This document shows positions 46,090-59,231 of a stretch of DNA of 64,000 nucleotides, in pieces. Below the pieces are notes generated by a model. That model made no database searches, was not told the DNA's origin, and saw only the letters and a list, made by a program, of their open reading frames with translations. Position 1 is the first letter of the stretch. Every line of letters starts with the position of its first letter. The stretch is taken from positions 523,759-587,758 of the forward strand of contig QAOA01006734.1 of the NCBI GenBank assembly GCA_003255065.1. Reading direction: 5' to 3'. A program made the position numbers and the translations under genes. The DNA comes from Cercis canadensis. Its lineage: Eukaryota; Streptophyta; Magnoliopsida; Fabales; Fabaceae.

Positions 46090-46669
46090 ATGGCAAAAGC
46101 AAATGCTAAGGATAAATCTGCTTCTGCGGCCCTCCACCCCCCTTACTTCGAGGTTCTTCTTTATTTTCCCAGATTCATTTATGGTCGTCATTTTATGGTT
46201 GCTTATGCCGTTTCTGATCTTGCAGATGATCGCCGATGCTATATCCTCGTTGAAAGAACGCAACGGATCAAGCCAGCAAGCAATAGCCAAATTCATGGAG
46301 GAAAAACACAGCAAAGTGCTCCCCCCAAATTTCAGAAAGGTGCTGTCCGTTCAATTGAAGAAATTTGTGAGATCTGAAAGGTTGTTGAAAGTGAAGAACT
46401 CCTTCAAACTCACTTCCATGGAAAAGCTGAAATTAACAATCAAGGAGACCCAAAAGGCCAAGAATCCGGTGGCGAAGGCCAAGCAAAAGGCTGACAAGAT
46501 TACAGAGAAGGCCATCAAGACCAAGAGGCTGAGTCAGGTGAAGACGCCTGATGCTCTCAGAAAGGCTAACAAGGATGCTAATGACAAATTCCCGACCTCC
46601 TCTGCCGGGAAAAGAAAGCGCCTCACTCAGCTCAACTCACCCATGCCAACCAACAGGGCTACCAAATAG
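46090..46669 (+). CDS. short linker histone H1-type protein
   Basis: Exons 46090-46152 and 46226-46669 give 168 residues. The junction is F-E|M-I, with a 73-nt intron. The H1/H5 globular domain spans about residues 16-88: H-P-P-Y-F-E-M-I-A-D-A-I, L-K-E-R-N-G-S-S-Q-Q-A-I-A-K, E-K-H-S-K-V-L-P-P-N-F-R-K and V-R-S-E-R-L-L-K-V-K-N-S-F-K-L. The tail is Lys/Ala-rich (A-K-A-K-Q-K-A-D-K). The N-terminal tail is only ~15 residues, far shorter than in main plant H1s, so this resembles the short or stress-inducible variants, or the H1-domain DNA-binding proteins. The protein should bind linker DNA in the nucleus. An unspliced frame starting upstream reads a false N-terminus through the intron. Confidence 0.85.
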
Positions 46670-49600
46670 GTACTTTATATTCTTACTTATATATATATGT
46701 GCTGTGTTGCTTATTCAGTTATTCAGATTTCTCACTCAACCCTCTTTTATCCTCTTTTCCTCTTTTGCTTTGCTGCATTTGTTAACTAGCTTACCACTGG
46801 TTATACTTTATTACAAGTTTGATGATTAGTGATTAGGTAGAGGGAGTTTCAAGCTTGCCGTCAAAATTACAAAATAACATATGAATAAGAGTAACGATAT
46901 GATTATTATTGCAGAAACACTTCTGGGGAAAAGAAATTAGCCAATTGATAGAGAATGAACAGGAGTCATTCGCATTGCAGAAAAAGTCTAGTGTTTTTTT
47001 TTTTTTTTTTTTGGATAATTNTTTTTTCTGGATAATTTTGTTGAAAAAATTCCTCTAATTAAATGATGTTCGGTTTATGAAAAATTTGGACTAGTTGATC
47101 CGTTGAGATACGCATGTTAAGCCCGTTATTGGTTAGTAGTGATGAATGTATTTTTGGGCCTAATTTGAGTTTATGTGGACAAGCAGTTCAATGTAGGCCT
47201 GTATTCAATACTAGCCCATAATGGGAGGGCCTATATGGATTTTGTATAGATATGGTTCGGACCCCTCTCTAATTTTAATCCCATTGATACCCAGTGCTAT
47301 GTAGGAGATAGAGAGGAAGTACTATATTTTTGGCTCTACATATACTCACACATGTCATATCATATGGGTATTACACCTCTTTTTGAAGGGGGTACCGTAG
47401 AGTCACCCATTATTAGATTGACGTTTTTCGTTTATACGTCCCCTTCAATTTCGTTACTGAGCCTAGAAAATAGAAGTGCAACTAAAAGAGTAGCATATTT
47501 ATGAGACGATCAACTACTAATTAAGTGCCTTCATTCTCACATTGAACTCTCAAAAGAAGGCCAATGAGAGATCGCTCTCTTAACCTACCACTCACTCCTC
47601 CTGATAAAGCAGTCTTTTAAGTCAAAACTGTTGAGAGTCAAATAAATTCAAGGAACGCAGACTTTGTTTTGTAGCTCTAAATATTTACTTTGTTTCAATT
47701 TGTTGCCGAGTCTATTTCCGATACTACCAGCTAAGCTATAAGCTAAAGCTGTGTGACGCAGAATTAAAAAAAGGGACATGACTCAGGATTGCATTATTAT
47801 TAATTAAGGATTGGGAATGCAAATGCGTCAGCCATGACATTATGAACAAAATTCACCCGCATCCTCATAAGATTTGAATCCCAAGATTCTCGTTCCCAGT
47901 ATTTGATTGTCTCTTGGACGATTAATTAAACAAGATTTATGTTTTTATAATGTAATCAATTCATTCATTATCATTCGTACCTCATTGGAATTTTAAATTG
48001 ATATGCATGTGACTTTTGCATCAAATGTAAGTTGAATCATCCGGAACACTCACTAATCTTTGCAGCGTTTTCCTTCTATATAAAGAAAAATTAATTAATT
48101 AATCGATTAGATTTTCATTGAATTAATGAATTTCGTCACCTCTAATTTTTATACCTTTCATTCTCTTTGGCATCCTGCAAAAGAGGATGAATGACACCAA
48201 CTATTTGTTTTTGAAAGAATACGCTTACGACGTATAAGTGATACCCTTTATTTTGCCTCTATTTTAATTAAATAAATAAATGATACGATTCAAGAAGATG
48301 GATGTGATTGAGCATATGCAAAGTCCCCCTTTAGTTTGTTGCGTTAAAACTTTTGTTTTTCTGAAATCTAGAAAGAAATTTTAATGAGATAAAGTCTATT
48401 CACGATCCGATGTCTAATCTCCAAAGGTGAAGCATCAACCTTATGAACTCAAAATGAAAATTAATCTCTGAAGAGAGTGAATTTGGTGGTCTATAATCTG
48501 GTATCATAACAAAAACATGAATCACGGAACATAAAATTATTTGTTTGTGTTTCTTAATTTAATTGGTAGTTGTCTTGGACAAACACATGTAACTAATGAC
48601 AACGAGTGTTTTAAAGTATGTCTAATAAATATGGTAACATTATACCTAATCGTTGACATTCCCAAGGCCTAAGGTAGACCTTTTCCACTTGAGTCTTGAT
48701 CATAAACCCAACCTTGATTCTTCAATTTTAATACAACGCTAACCAGTTTTAATCTGTGCATTTATATCTTACACCTAACATGGTGAACTAGTATTGATTG
48801 AACAGATGCTAATTGAAAGGATCCAAGAACTACACTTCAATATAATATGGTTAGGAGACAAGAACATATAGAAAAAGAGGTTTCAAGACCGTCAAATTAA
48901 TTAAAAGAGTGGATAAAAGAACATAACTCGTGAAGATTCTGTGTTGTGTATATCTCCCTCACCTCCTCAACAACCAACCCCAGTGGAACCATGATGCTAC
49001 ACTTCCTTGTGGACTCTATTTATTATTACCTCTCAAAAGTCAATTTAAGGTACCCCACCCAACACTGCGAGCATGCATGAGTTTGTTAACAAGAGTAGTA
49101 TTACATATCTTATTCTTACTCTGTCTCCCACCAAGTTAATTATGCACTCTTGTTTACTAGTAATCATTGAACATTAGCCCCAATTGAAGCTCATTTCAAA
49201 ATAAACAGTACCAATTTTTGTGTGTCTAGCCGCCCTACTCAAAACCAAACAGAGCTTTTATCTAACAACATGATATAATTATAATGTAAAATAGAATATA
49301 TTGCTAGTGACTTGTGTGGATGTGTTTAATTAGATATACAAAGCTCACACACAAGATATGGACTACCATTGCACTAAACAAGATTATGATCCTAATAACC
49401 AAGAAAAAAAAATCATGATTCGAGGGTGGGTGCATTGGCACGTGCGAGGCCCTGGTGTCATTGATTACAAAAAGTGACACCCATGGGAAATGTAGGTGTC
49501 ACACTTAATAGGGCAAGCATTTCTCCACGATATTCTATATTTATATTTATGATAATGTTAAAAAGTATACGCAAAGATATCGATGTATTTATCTCTATAT

Positions 49601-49722
49601 CATATGTACCTAATTTAATTATTGCCCTCTTCACTCTCTCACCCACCCCACCCTCCTCTAGAGATTCTTGTTTATAAGTTGAGAGTGAGAGAGAAGTAAG
49701 TAAAACAAGAGAAGAAGGTTCA
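46670..49722. other. intergenic region
   Basis: Three kilobases without a supported gene. An N at 47021 sits between a T-run with GGATAATT and a second GGATAATT, again a join-like pattern. A TAATTAATTAATCGATTAG palindromic AT stretch lies near 48089. The last ~60 bp carries TTTATAAG and a purine-rich leader for the next gene. Confidence 0.45.
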
Positions 49723-50178
49723 ATGGAAGGTATTTCCGGGAGCTTGAGGGAGTACTGGAGAAGAAGAGGGTACCGGAGATTAAATGAATCGGGTCGGGAG
49801 AGAAGGAGCAGCAACAGCGTTGAACTGGGAAATGGTAATACCCGGAAGAGGCGGTTCTGGAGGATCAAGATGGCCCCCAAGATCAAGATTCTGAGAAGAG
49901 CTTCCCCGAAGAAGATGTTGCTGTGGCTGAGGGACGCGTACGTTAGAATGATGATGGGATTGGCTAACTCGCGGGTGATGACAATGAGTTCCGCCAGCTA
50001 TGGTGGGGCCCTAGCCGGAGGAGACTTTGCTGGGGGATTCGGGACGGGGAGGGGCCCGGTTAAGGAGTATGACGAGAAGATGATCCTTCAGATCTACAGG
50101 TCCTTGATGATGGCACAGGGACAGTTAGTGCCCCGCGATGCACCCAGAATCTCCTCAGAAATCCTTTGCCGACGGTAA
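49723..50178 (+). CDS. small basic plant-specific protein, unknown
   Basis: Intronless, 151 residues, ATG at 49723. The N-terminal half is strongly basic: R-E-Y-W-R-R-R-G-Y-R-R-L, then T-R-K-R-R-F-W-R-I-K. A central helix-like S-P-K-K-M-L-L-W-L-R-D-A-Y-V-R-M-M-M (about 61-78) follows, and a Gly-rich linker (G-G-A-L-A-G-G-D-F-A-G-G-F-G). The end is Y-D-E-K-M-I-L-Q-I-Y-R-S-L and Q-G-Q-L-V-P-R. This arrangement fits a widespread uncharacterised angiosperm family of ~130-160 residues, so the gene looks complete. No signal peptide, catalytic motif or metal site. The opposite-strand 142-codon frame is a shadow. Function unknown; the basic Trp/Arg segments suggest membrane or nucleic-acid association. 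Confidence 0.75.
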   Translation: MEGISGSLREYWRRRGYRRLNESGRERRSSNSVELGNGNTRKRRFWRIKMAPKIKILRRASPKKMLLWLRDAYVRMMMGLANSRVMTMSSASYGGALAGGDFAGGFGTGRGPVKEYDEKMILQIYRSLMMAQGQLVPRDAPRISSEILCRR

Positions 50179-53100
50179 GAAATTCCCGACAGTCACGACT
50201 CAACACAACACAGCAGTTATTCAAGGGCAAAATGGTCTTGTGCTTCAATAGCTGTGCCACTGGGGGAAGAAACCTCACTCTCCCTCCCTCCTACAAACTG
50301 AAAAGTCACTTTCTTTTCTGTTTATTTTAATGTAATTGTAACCTCTTCATTATTCACCTCCCAATAAGGTATAAACACGTCAACGTCGTCACCATTAAAA
50401 TTGCTCATGCTTCCGTAACCAATTTGTATAATAACGAATTCAGAAAACGAACCAACGTTGCAACCACCAAACAGCGACGGGTTAGGCTTAGTTTCGATTA
50501 ATGTGTAACCATCACCACATTTAAAGACTTATAATCTGCCATAGTGTCATACAATTTTTGAACCTTAGCTGCTTCTAATGCTAAATCATTTCACCATTCA
50601 TTACTCTACCTCATTAATTTCTTTTCTCTTCCCATATTTACAGAAAATAGGCCAAGACAAATATATTAGCTTTAACGTATGAACTATAATAAAAATATTG
50701 TATGTAATAGGACAATAATTCTATTATTTTACATGATATTCTTCATTCCATTTGATGCTTTTCAAATCAATAATAAAAATATGTTGATGCAGTATTACTT
50801 TTCTCTTTGGTTTTAAGTGATTTTATAATACTTAACAGCTTCACATGATTTCCCTCAGAAAGATAAAATGTTATTGACATGAGCAACTAGTGATCGTCTT
50901 TACTATTAAGAGAGAACACGACTCAGCTTTCATGTGTTCTTTCTTCTAAATATCTGAGCAATTGATGCTTTATTTGATTTTTATTAAATAATTTAATAAT
51001 GCTTCTGAGGCTATAAATACAACCACAAATATAGAATCAGACAATTAATTTAATTTAAATAATTATTTATGTGACATTCAATAGTCATATTCTGTTTTTT
51101 TTTTTTTTTTTTTNTTTTTTTAGTTATATAAAAATGTAATATGTTAAGAAAGAAGAAGGGAGTATTTAACTGAAATAAAACCTATAACATTAAATTTTCT
51201 AGTTTTTAATATGAAAAACTCTAATGTTTATAACTAATTAAAAAAATATCACTAAATTCACGTGTTATTAACTTATTCTATATCATGTGATGTGTTTCGG
51301 CAAAGGAAAGGAGATTCTTTTTTCTAAACGTGAATTATGAACTTAGCACGTCATGGCCAAATATTTAACGACCGACACTAAATCAATGCATCATTAACTA
51401 TTGTTAATTGTTCACTAAAACAACAATATTTTTCTCTTTCTTTTATTATATTATTGTTTTGTATTATAAGAAATACTATTTTTTGTTGGTAGGTACTAGT
51501 CTACTAGATACATCTCATAATTCCAGAACAGCATATCACATGCATGTACGTGTCTAACAATTAAGTTTCGAACCTATTAATTAATCGTATTTCGTTACCA
51601 AAAAAAGACCTATAATCATATTTCAAATTCTCATTTATAATTTAGAACGTCGAATTAAAATTGATGCGTATGAAAGAGAAAAAGGGAGGGAGAGAAATAA
51701 GTGTTGGATAGAAACTAGAGGCATTTTCCAATTTCTTCTCCATATTTGGTGCTATTCTTAATCATGCTTCGTCATAATTTCCCTAATCTCCTAACCAACT
51801 GAATCTCAGCCATGTGATTTACCATGGCGTTGGGAAGTGCTGCATGCGTGTGAATATGAATGAAGAACTAGTTTATTACTTAGCTTGTGGGTTTCTTCCA
51901 TTCCATGTCATCAATAAAACTTATCACATGACACAGAACACACCCATACGCCATCTTTCATTGTCCCATTCCATGCAATTTTATGTCCCACAAACTTTAA
52001 TTCATATGTAGATGGATGAATGTATATTTTTCTCTAAAAAAATAATCTAAATCACCCAAAGAAAAATCTACGGTAACGCGGGAGTGATTACCATTTTTTG
52101 TTTGTTTGTTTTTGCTAACGAAGATAGATGACTTAACTGAAAATATAAGTTGTTTTTTTTTTTGGAGCCTACGAATTTAATTACAAAACTCTCCTGGCCC
52201 AATACCTTTTTGTTTTTTGTGAAACTGCACTCTTTAGGCCCAAGTTTCTTAGCCCAAATGTAACGAGTCTTCACTGTTACAAAAGATTTGGAGTTGGGCC
52301 TCACTCAGACTGTGTCTGGTAATTCTTCACCACTGACTTTGAGCAACAACGGAAGTAGCATCTGCAATAGCAATATTCATCCAATTAATACATTGATTCA
52401 CTGATAGTGTGATGCTCAAGAAATTCAAATTCAATTTATTAGAAGGTGTACTCATTTGGAAGACACAAATGGCAAAGTTGATTCCATGCTTGCTAGATCA
52501 AGAACAATAACGCTTTTCATAGATTTTCTTCATCAGAAATCAGAATATCAGAAACAAATGATGTGGGAATAATGCTTTCAAATGGAAATATTAAACCAAC
52601 ACTTTCTTTCTGATAAAGTAAAAACGGCAAAAGCAGCTGCAGCAAATATTAGAACAAGCACATATGCTGCAATTCATTATTATTTTATCATGTTCTTTGC
52701 TGGCTTAGTTAGTGAACAATTATTTAACTTCTTCTGCATATGAGAATTTGACAAGGCTGTAGATCAGTGCCACAACTTGTCATTTTGTGTCACTATTTTA
52801 AAGGCGAAATACAAAATTACAACACAAGTTGTAAATAGAAAAATATAAAAAATAAATAAAAAAAAAACTACCACAGCAGAAAAAATAATTTAAAAAGTGT
52901 CATATCAATAAAATTATAATTAAAATATATAATATTTAAGTCTTTGATTCAACTTTATTACGTGTCATGTGTTTATTGTCTTTGTATTATGATATCAGTT
53001 ATTGTATTTCAACAAAAAAAAGTGGTATCAAAAGGATTAAGAGTTTTTATACCTTTTTCTGGTCCCATTTACCATCTCATAAATAAATTAAATTACTTGA

Positions 53101-54082
53101 TGAAAGAAAAGCCGAGCAACCTTATTAATACAAAGAGATATGAAGGCAATTTGCCTAGGCCTATTTCTAGGTATACAGCTTGCTCTGTAGAATTGTACTA
53201 TTTTGGTTTCTAATTATTTTAGCGTTTGTTCTCGAAGCAAAATAATAATAATGTCTGCCAAATAAATCTTCAAAAAATAGTTGTTTTTAAAAAAATTAAA
53301 TTGATGAACAAAACCGGAAGGGTAAGTTCAGTGTGCAAGTAAGTAAAATAGTAACAAGTTAGTTTGAACAGCGTGACGTGGAAAAAGAACAACAGCAACA
53401 GCAACGTGGCGTTTTGTCGGAGAAGAGTGACGTTAGATCAAGAAAAGACATACACAAAAAGCGAGCAGTAAGCGTACCGAACCGGGTTCCAAATACAAGC
53501 ACACCAATTGAATCATTCAACCAAAACGATAAACTTTTACGGTTCAAACGGCAGAACAAAAATAATATATAGACGTTCTAAAAAGTTGAACATAATATAT
53601 ACAATTTAACAATATGGAAGCAAATATTACAAAAGCGCGCCTTGATGTGATTTCAATATATACTTACGCACTAAGAAATAAGAAACCAACAAATCAAGAA
53701 TAATATGTAACGTCTTCTAACTTCAAATTATTTTTATTTATCCCTATTTTGTCACATGGGCTACCCGCTAGCCCATTATGAATACAACAGTATATTGGTC
53801 TAACTTCTTATAATATTAATATTAATAATTATTATTCAAGTGGCAATCAGCATTCACGTTTTTTCTTATACCCCAAGCATAAGAGAAGAAGAGATAAGTC
53901 ATGTAAAACTAAGGACTTCTACATATTTTACTAGTTACATGCTATTTAATTTTACACAATTTCATGATTGACACCATGGCCAAAAAAGGGAAAAAAATTA
54001 TTGACACGCTTAAATAGAATAATCTATATTGAACTGGAATTATCAAAATATTTTACAAAGAGTTATCAAAATCTTAATTTGA

Positions 54083-54589
54083 TAAATTAAATGTTTAAAT
54101 GTACTTTAGGTCCCTATAGTTTGAACAAATTTTAAATAAGGTTCCTATAATTTTTTTTTCTTTTGGAGTCTTTATAGTTTGAAATTTTTTTAATTTGGTA
54201 CTTACCATTACCTCGGATTATAACTCTATTAATTTAGTATTGACATGACAAACGATTTCTCTATATAGTAATAGATGAAGCTTACATGATGTCAAAGTGG
54301 TACACAAATTGCCACCTATCAAACGCATATGCAAGACATGTGATTCAATTTTTTCCAATTTATGTACCACTTTGGTGCCACGTAGCTTCTTTTATTGTCA
54401 CAAAAATAAATTGTTTGTTATGTAAACACTAAGCGGACGGAGTTATAATTGGAGTTGATGACAAGTACTCAATTTAAAAAAAATTAAATTATAAAGAACT
54501 CAAAAGAGGGAAAAAAAAAACTATAAGAATTTGATTCAAATTTTGTCTAAATTATAGAGATATGCAATACATTTAAATCTAAATTAAAT
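54083..54589. repeat. candidate 10-bp target duplication around foldback element
   Basis: TAAATTAAAT occurs at 54083-54092 and 54580-54589, immediately outside the element. Its AT-richness means chance cannot be excluded. Confidence 0.45.
54093..54579. mobile_element. foldback (long-TIR) MITE, possibly Mutator-type
   Basis: A 487-bp element with arms of ~200 bp. The left arm reads GTTTAAATGTAC..TCCCTATAGTTTGAACAA..TTGGTACTTACCATTACC..TATAACTC; the right arm reverse-complemented reads GATTTAAATGTA..TTTAGACAAAATTTGA..TTGAGTACTTGTCATCAA..TATAACTC. A central CAAAGTGGTACA(C/T)AAATTG is also found in both arms. Non-coding. A flanking 10-bp repeat suggests a Mutator-type insertion. Confidence 0.7.
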
Positions 54590-57500
54590 TAATACTGTTG
54601 TCATAGAATATAGTTATACTTTTTCCTATACTTGGTGTTGCTAGAATGATCACCATGTTACTTTTGTGTGGGTCTTATTCTTAATAAAGTTAACAAAGCA
54701 ACGAACACACAATCTAGATAATGTAGCTAAGTGTTGTGCATGTATTACTTTATGTTTATTAACTATTATTAACAAATGCATAGTAAAACAGTGAACAACG
54801 CAATTAATTAATCAACACCAAAATATAAACACTTATATAAGTCTAAAACATGAAATTGCATCATGAGAGTTTACATATTTCGAGTCATGCATGATTAGTC
54901 ATGGTTTTTGTTAATTTAATTAGACCACACTGTGTTAAAAAAAAAAAAAAAACAATGCATTTGTTGTTTTCTCCATTTTTCTGTATAGGTAGGTTTAAGG
55001 TAGATAGAATTTTGAATATTGTAAATTTGTTTAATATGAATTAATTATATACAAATTAGTTAAGTAGTTTGTTGATAAAACAAAAGCAAGGGACACTGTA
55101 ACATATTATAAATAAAAGGAAGATGGAAATGACGTGCTTATAATAATCTAAAAGAAATGTAGGCGATTATGATAGTTAAAACCAAGTGATGCAATTAGGA
55201 TTTAGGAATAAATTAAACAAGTTACGCTCCCAAGTTAAAACAAAATTCTTTATGTTATAATAAATTTTAGCTAGCATGATATCTCATCAAATGTAAGCCA
55301 TGAATGGGTCAAATTTGCACTGCATTCAACCCAGTGAAGGTAGGAATGTCGGTTGATTATGAAGGAAGCTTATTAGGTCTTGACAATTTCGGTAGCAGTT
55401 GGAGTCCTTGCAACGGCTTCCCTATTAACGTCTACATATCATGTCACCAACGCTTGAAAATTTACCTCATTTTTTTTATTTTATGCGATTTTGTAGTATG
55501 AGTATGAGAGAGGTTTTTAGAGGGTGATCCAAAGACGAGAGCGACAGTTCACACCCGTATCTAGAAGGAGAAAGTTGAATCCATTAAAAGTGTAACCCGA
55601 ATCTAGTTATTGGAGGAGATAGGTTGAGTGGATGCCAGGGTGGAGGGTGGTGTACGGAGAGACATGGTGTATAAACACGCATCACAAAGTATAATCATGG
55701 AAGCGCACAGCTGTTAATTTGTGATGTGTAGCCTGTAGGAGCACCGTACATCTGCAAATCTCTCAATTGGACTTGACATCACTGAATACAAATCTATCCA
55801 CGTGACAAATATCTATTGGTTTTGACTGTACCAGCTGGTCTACACAATCCCTCTCTCCTACTCCTGAAACGCTCGTGTTTTCTGCTCAATTTCACTGCGT
55901 TTTCAGGCTTTCATCTTTCTTTTCCACCGCCTTGGTCTTGGTGATCAATTATTTAAGATTTCGTTTTAAATGTGCTTCTGGCTAAACGACACAACTGGGG
56001 TCCATACGTTCTGCTTCCAGGACCAATCTGTCAATTTATATATTCTTGGGTGCCTTACTTGTCTTCACAAAAATCCATTATTTTTTCCCCTTTTAGAACC
56101 CAACAGAAAAACTCAAAAAAATTATAAATAACCACAAGCTCAATCACTTCTATTTTCTTCTTCTTCACTTTATTATTTGAAAGTTCGGTGGGAAGAAACA
56201 GAAAAAAATTAGTCATTTGATTCAATGGGATTATTTTGGATATCACATGTGTATCTGTTTAATTAGTTCAGTTTTTATGAATGGGATTTTCAGCTAATCA
56301 TAAACATATTATTTTTAATGAAGGTATCATAACATCACAAATACTTTACTATCAAATTATAATTGAAAAGAAAAATAATTTTGTTACAAAATGGAAGACA
56401 AATCCTAAATAGTTAGTAACAAAAAAATTATAAAGAAATAATTAATTTTAGAATGAATATATATATTTTTAATCAAATGACTCACTATCATGATGTATTT
56501 GATGATTGAAAGAAATATACCTCGTGCACAAATCCCATCACTGGAGCTGGGTTTATTTAGCAATTCTCTAAATAATGATTGTGTATAGTAACCGATTGAA
56601 AAACTCAACCAAAATATCATGCGTCTGATATCGTTTTACATCAAAACGCATGATACGGTACTCTGCTTATCCGAAAAGAGATCCTCATAACTCTGCCATG
56701 TATTAGTCATTCTATTTCTATTTTTCATGAGTTTAGGAATATGAATGACTTATTCATATTTACGAGATTGTTTCACTTTAAATCATGCTTCACGATTTGT
56801 TGCCTAAAAAAACAAAGGGCATGAGCATTCATTTCAGTCTCAATCCCAAGTCGTGGAGATTTGCACACCTTGTTATGTGGATATATGAGTTATTAACATG
56901 ATTTACTAATACTTGAATAGTTGAATCGTAACGGGGTTCACTAATACTCTCTCAACTTATTACGCATCACTAAACAAATCACATGAGCCTTAGCCCGATG
57001 ATGAGACAAATTAACTGAAATTCAAGCACACTATCATCCACATGGTCCAGGAAAGTAAATAAAAGCAAAAAACAAGGACATCTATATATATTTAAAAGAG
57101 ATTGCCACCTTATGTATATTGAATTAAAATTTTAATTTCTTTTTATTTAACTGTAGTTGGTAATACATCCTTACAGCTATAATGTCTTCTTCTTCTTTTT
57201 TTTCACCAAACGTAATTATTGTTTTACCATCAATATTGGTCCCTTTTAATTTAGAAAGAGCTATGCACATTTCTTTAGTTATGGCTCTTATGCTATTTCA
57301 ACAAAGGAATCGGCCTATTTGTATTAGTAAATAATAATATATATTTTTCTTTTAATATATGATGTTATGAAGGTTTGAGTCTAATATTTCATGTAAACTA
57401 TTTAAACTTTTTATTACTAAATTACACATAATGACTTCAAATGACAATACTTTTTTTATACTAGTAGATACACACTATATGAATAAAAGATTTCTGTAAA

Positions 57501-59231
57501 GATTATCAGTTGCTTCGTAACTAATAGATATATTCGTAGAGAAAAANCATCAAGGTTCATGGGATTAGTGTTGATCCAATATTTTAAAACTAAGAAAAAA
57601 ATGTAAAATATCACAATCAAATTTCATCTGTGCCCTTTCATTCTTTTGCGATTCAGTTTCTTTGCTGAAGTCGAGTTCTATTTTGGTGAGGAAAAAAAAG
57701 TGTAGCCACCACTTTTTTTGTAATTTTTAATTGATTATAATAATTTATGCATCTCAAAAAACAATTCTAATATTTTTATGAATAGTTGGTTTCCCCCCCC
57801 CAAAAAAAAAATTCCCACTAAAATCGGATTTTTACTTAATAATTGTATTGATTTTACATAGTGATTTTTCATATAATCCAATATTAATAAGCTTGTACAA
57901 TTAAAACAAGCATGTAATCCTCTAAAAAAAAAACATGTAACCTAAACCAATTTTAAAAATTAAAAGCATACATGGATAATTTGTGTTTGACTTTTTCAAA
58001 TGGTGATTTCATTCCATGTTGAAAATGCAATTACATATACTATGATTGGAAAATTCATAACCCATTCATATGCATTTTAAGTTAAAAAAAAAAAAGGCGA
58101 ACAAATATCACAATATATTATTGTTTTTATTCTCCTTTTAAGTTTTAACATATTTATGGCTTGACCTTCAAATCAAATCCTCTTATTGAACTAATAAGCT
58201 AACAAACTAAATTTTGTGAACCCACCTACCTTTAACTTTTTTCGGAGAGGGGGGCAAGATGCAGATTCAGATTCAGATTTGCATGTGATCTATTTTGGTA
58301 TATAGAAAAGTTTGATGAAAAAAAAGAAAAAAAANAAAAAAAAAAAAAAAAAAAAAAAGTACCAAGTTTCTTTTCGGATCATACCACAACAATATCAACC
58401 CGGGTGGATTCTGAACCCAGGTAGTGAACACTGAGACGGGCCGGGTATGAATATGGATACGAAGATACATGACTAAATCAAAGCAGAAAGAGTGACGTGT
58501 AGTGTGTAGAGTGCACACTAAACAGAAAAAGAGAAGAGCTGAAGGTTCCAAGGTGGTGCTGGTTCACGTTTTAGGCTGGGGACACTATGGTCATTTCGAA
58601 GGAAGACAAGGACAGCTGGTCCTTCTACCAGGCTCTTCCACAAAGGAAAAAGAAAAAAAACTTTTTATCTTGTCATTTAATTGCTAACTAATTAATAATA
58701 TTAAATTATATATTACACCCCTAAAAAATTATAATTATGTTTTGGGGCCGTGGATTTCTATGGTGGAAAAACGCAAAAGCTAAGCTGGAAAGAAAAAGAA
58801 GTCTATCTCTCTGCTCGTGTCTGTGCAACTGCTGCTGCTTCTTCTTCCACTGCCAATATTATTTAGAGAGCTAGTGGAGGAAAAGAAAAAACAGAGGCAG
58901 AGGAGGAGTGGAAAAGCGCGACGGTGCGCTCCGTAGCCCCCAGGCACTTTGATGGATTCTTCTTCGTCCTCGTGTTCTCTCTCCTCTGCTTTTTCTCTCC
59001 AAAAAATCGCTTCGTTCCCACGGCATCCTTGCTTTGATTGATACACATACGCCCAGATAGGGAAAAAGGCCGATTCGAACTACTTTCCTTATCAATATTT
59101 TTATCCCCTTCTCTTTCTCCATTAGACTGGCGGACATAAAAGGAACCCTAGCGTTCCTATCGTCCTGTCTGGTAGATCATTTCGATTTCAAATCCAACAA
59201 GAAGAGGAGGAGGGGATTTTACGGCGTCAAA

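Larger units (their letters stand above)
50179..59231. other. gene-poor AT-rich region
   Basis: Nine kilobases with no supported gene on either strand. It contains a T-run with an N (51097-51121), a foldback element (54093-54579), an N at 57547 and a long A-run with an N (58318-58358). The last ~400 bp is GC-richer and is the leader/promoter of the GATL gene; its opposite-strand frames are not genes. Confidence 0.5.

Noticed and set aside
49458..49886. 142-codon minus-strand frame opposite the 151-residue gene
   Set aside because: Leu/Ser-rich shadow of the Arg/Gly-rich plus-strand gene and its leader, without domain support.
53378..53572. 64-codon Gln/Lys-rich frame with CAG/CAA run
   Set aside because: GTG start, no domain, and ends in AT-rich sequence; likely chance.
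58780..59137. Several minus-strand frames upstream of the GATL gene
   Set aside because: Three overlapping frames in different phases opposite the GATL leader; composition reflects the purine/pyrimidine-rich leader.
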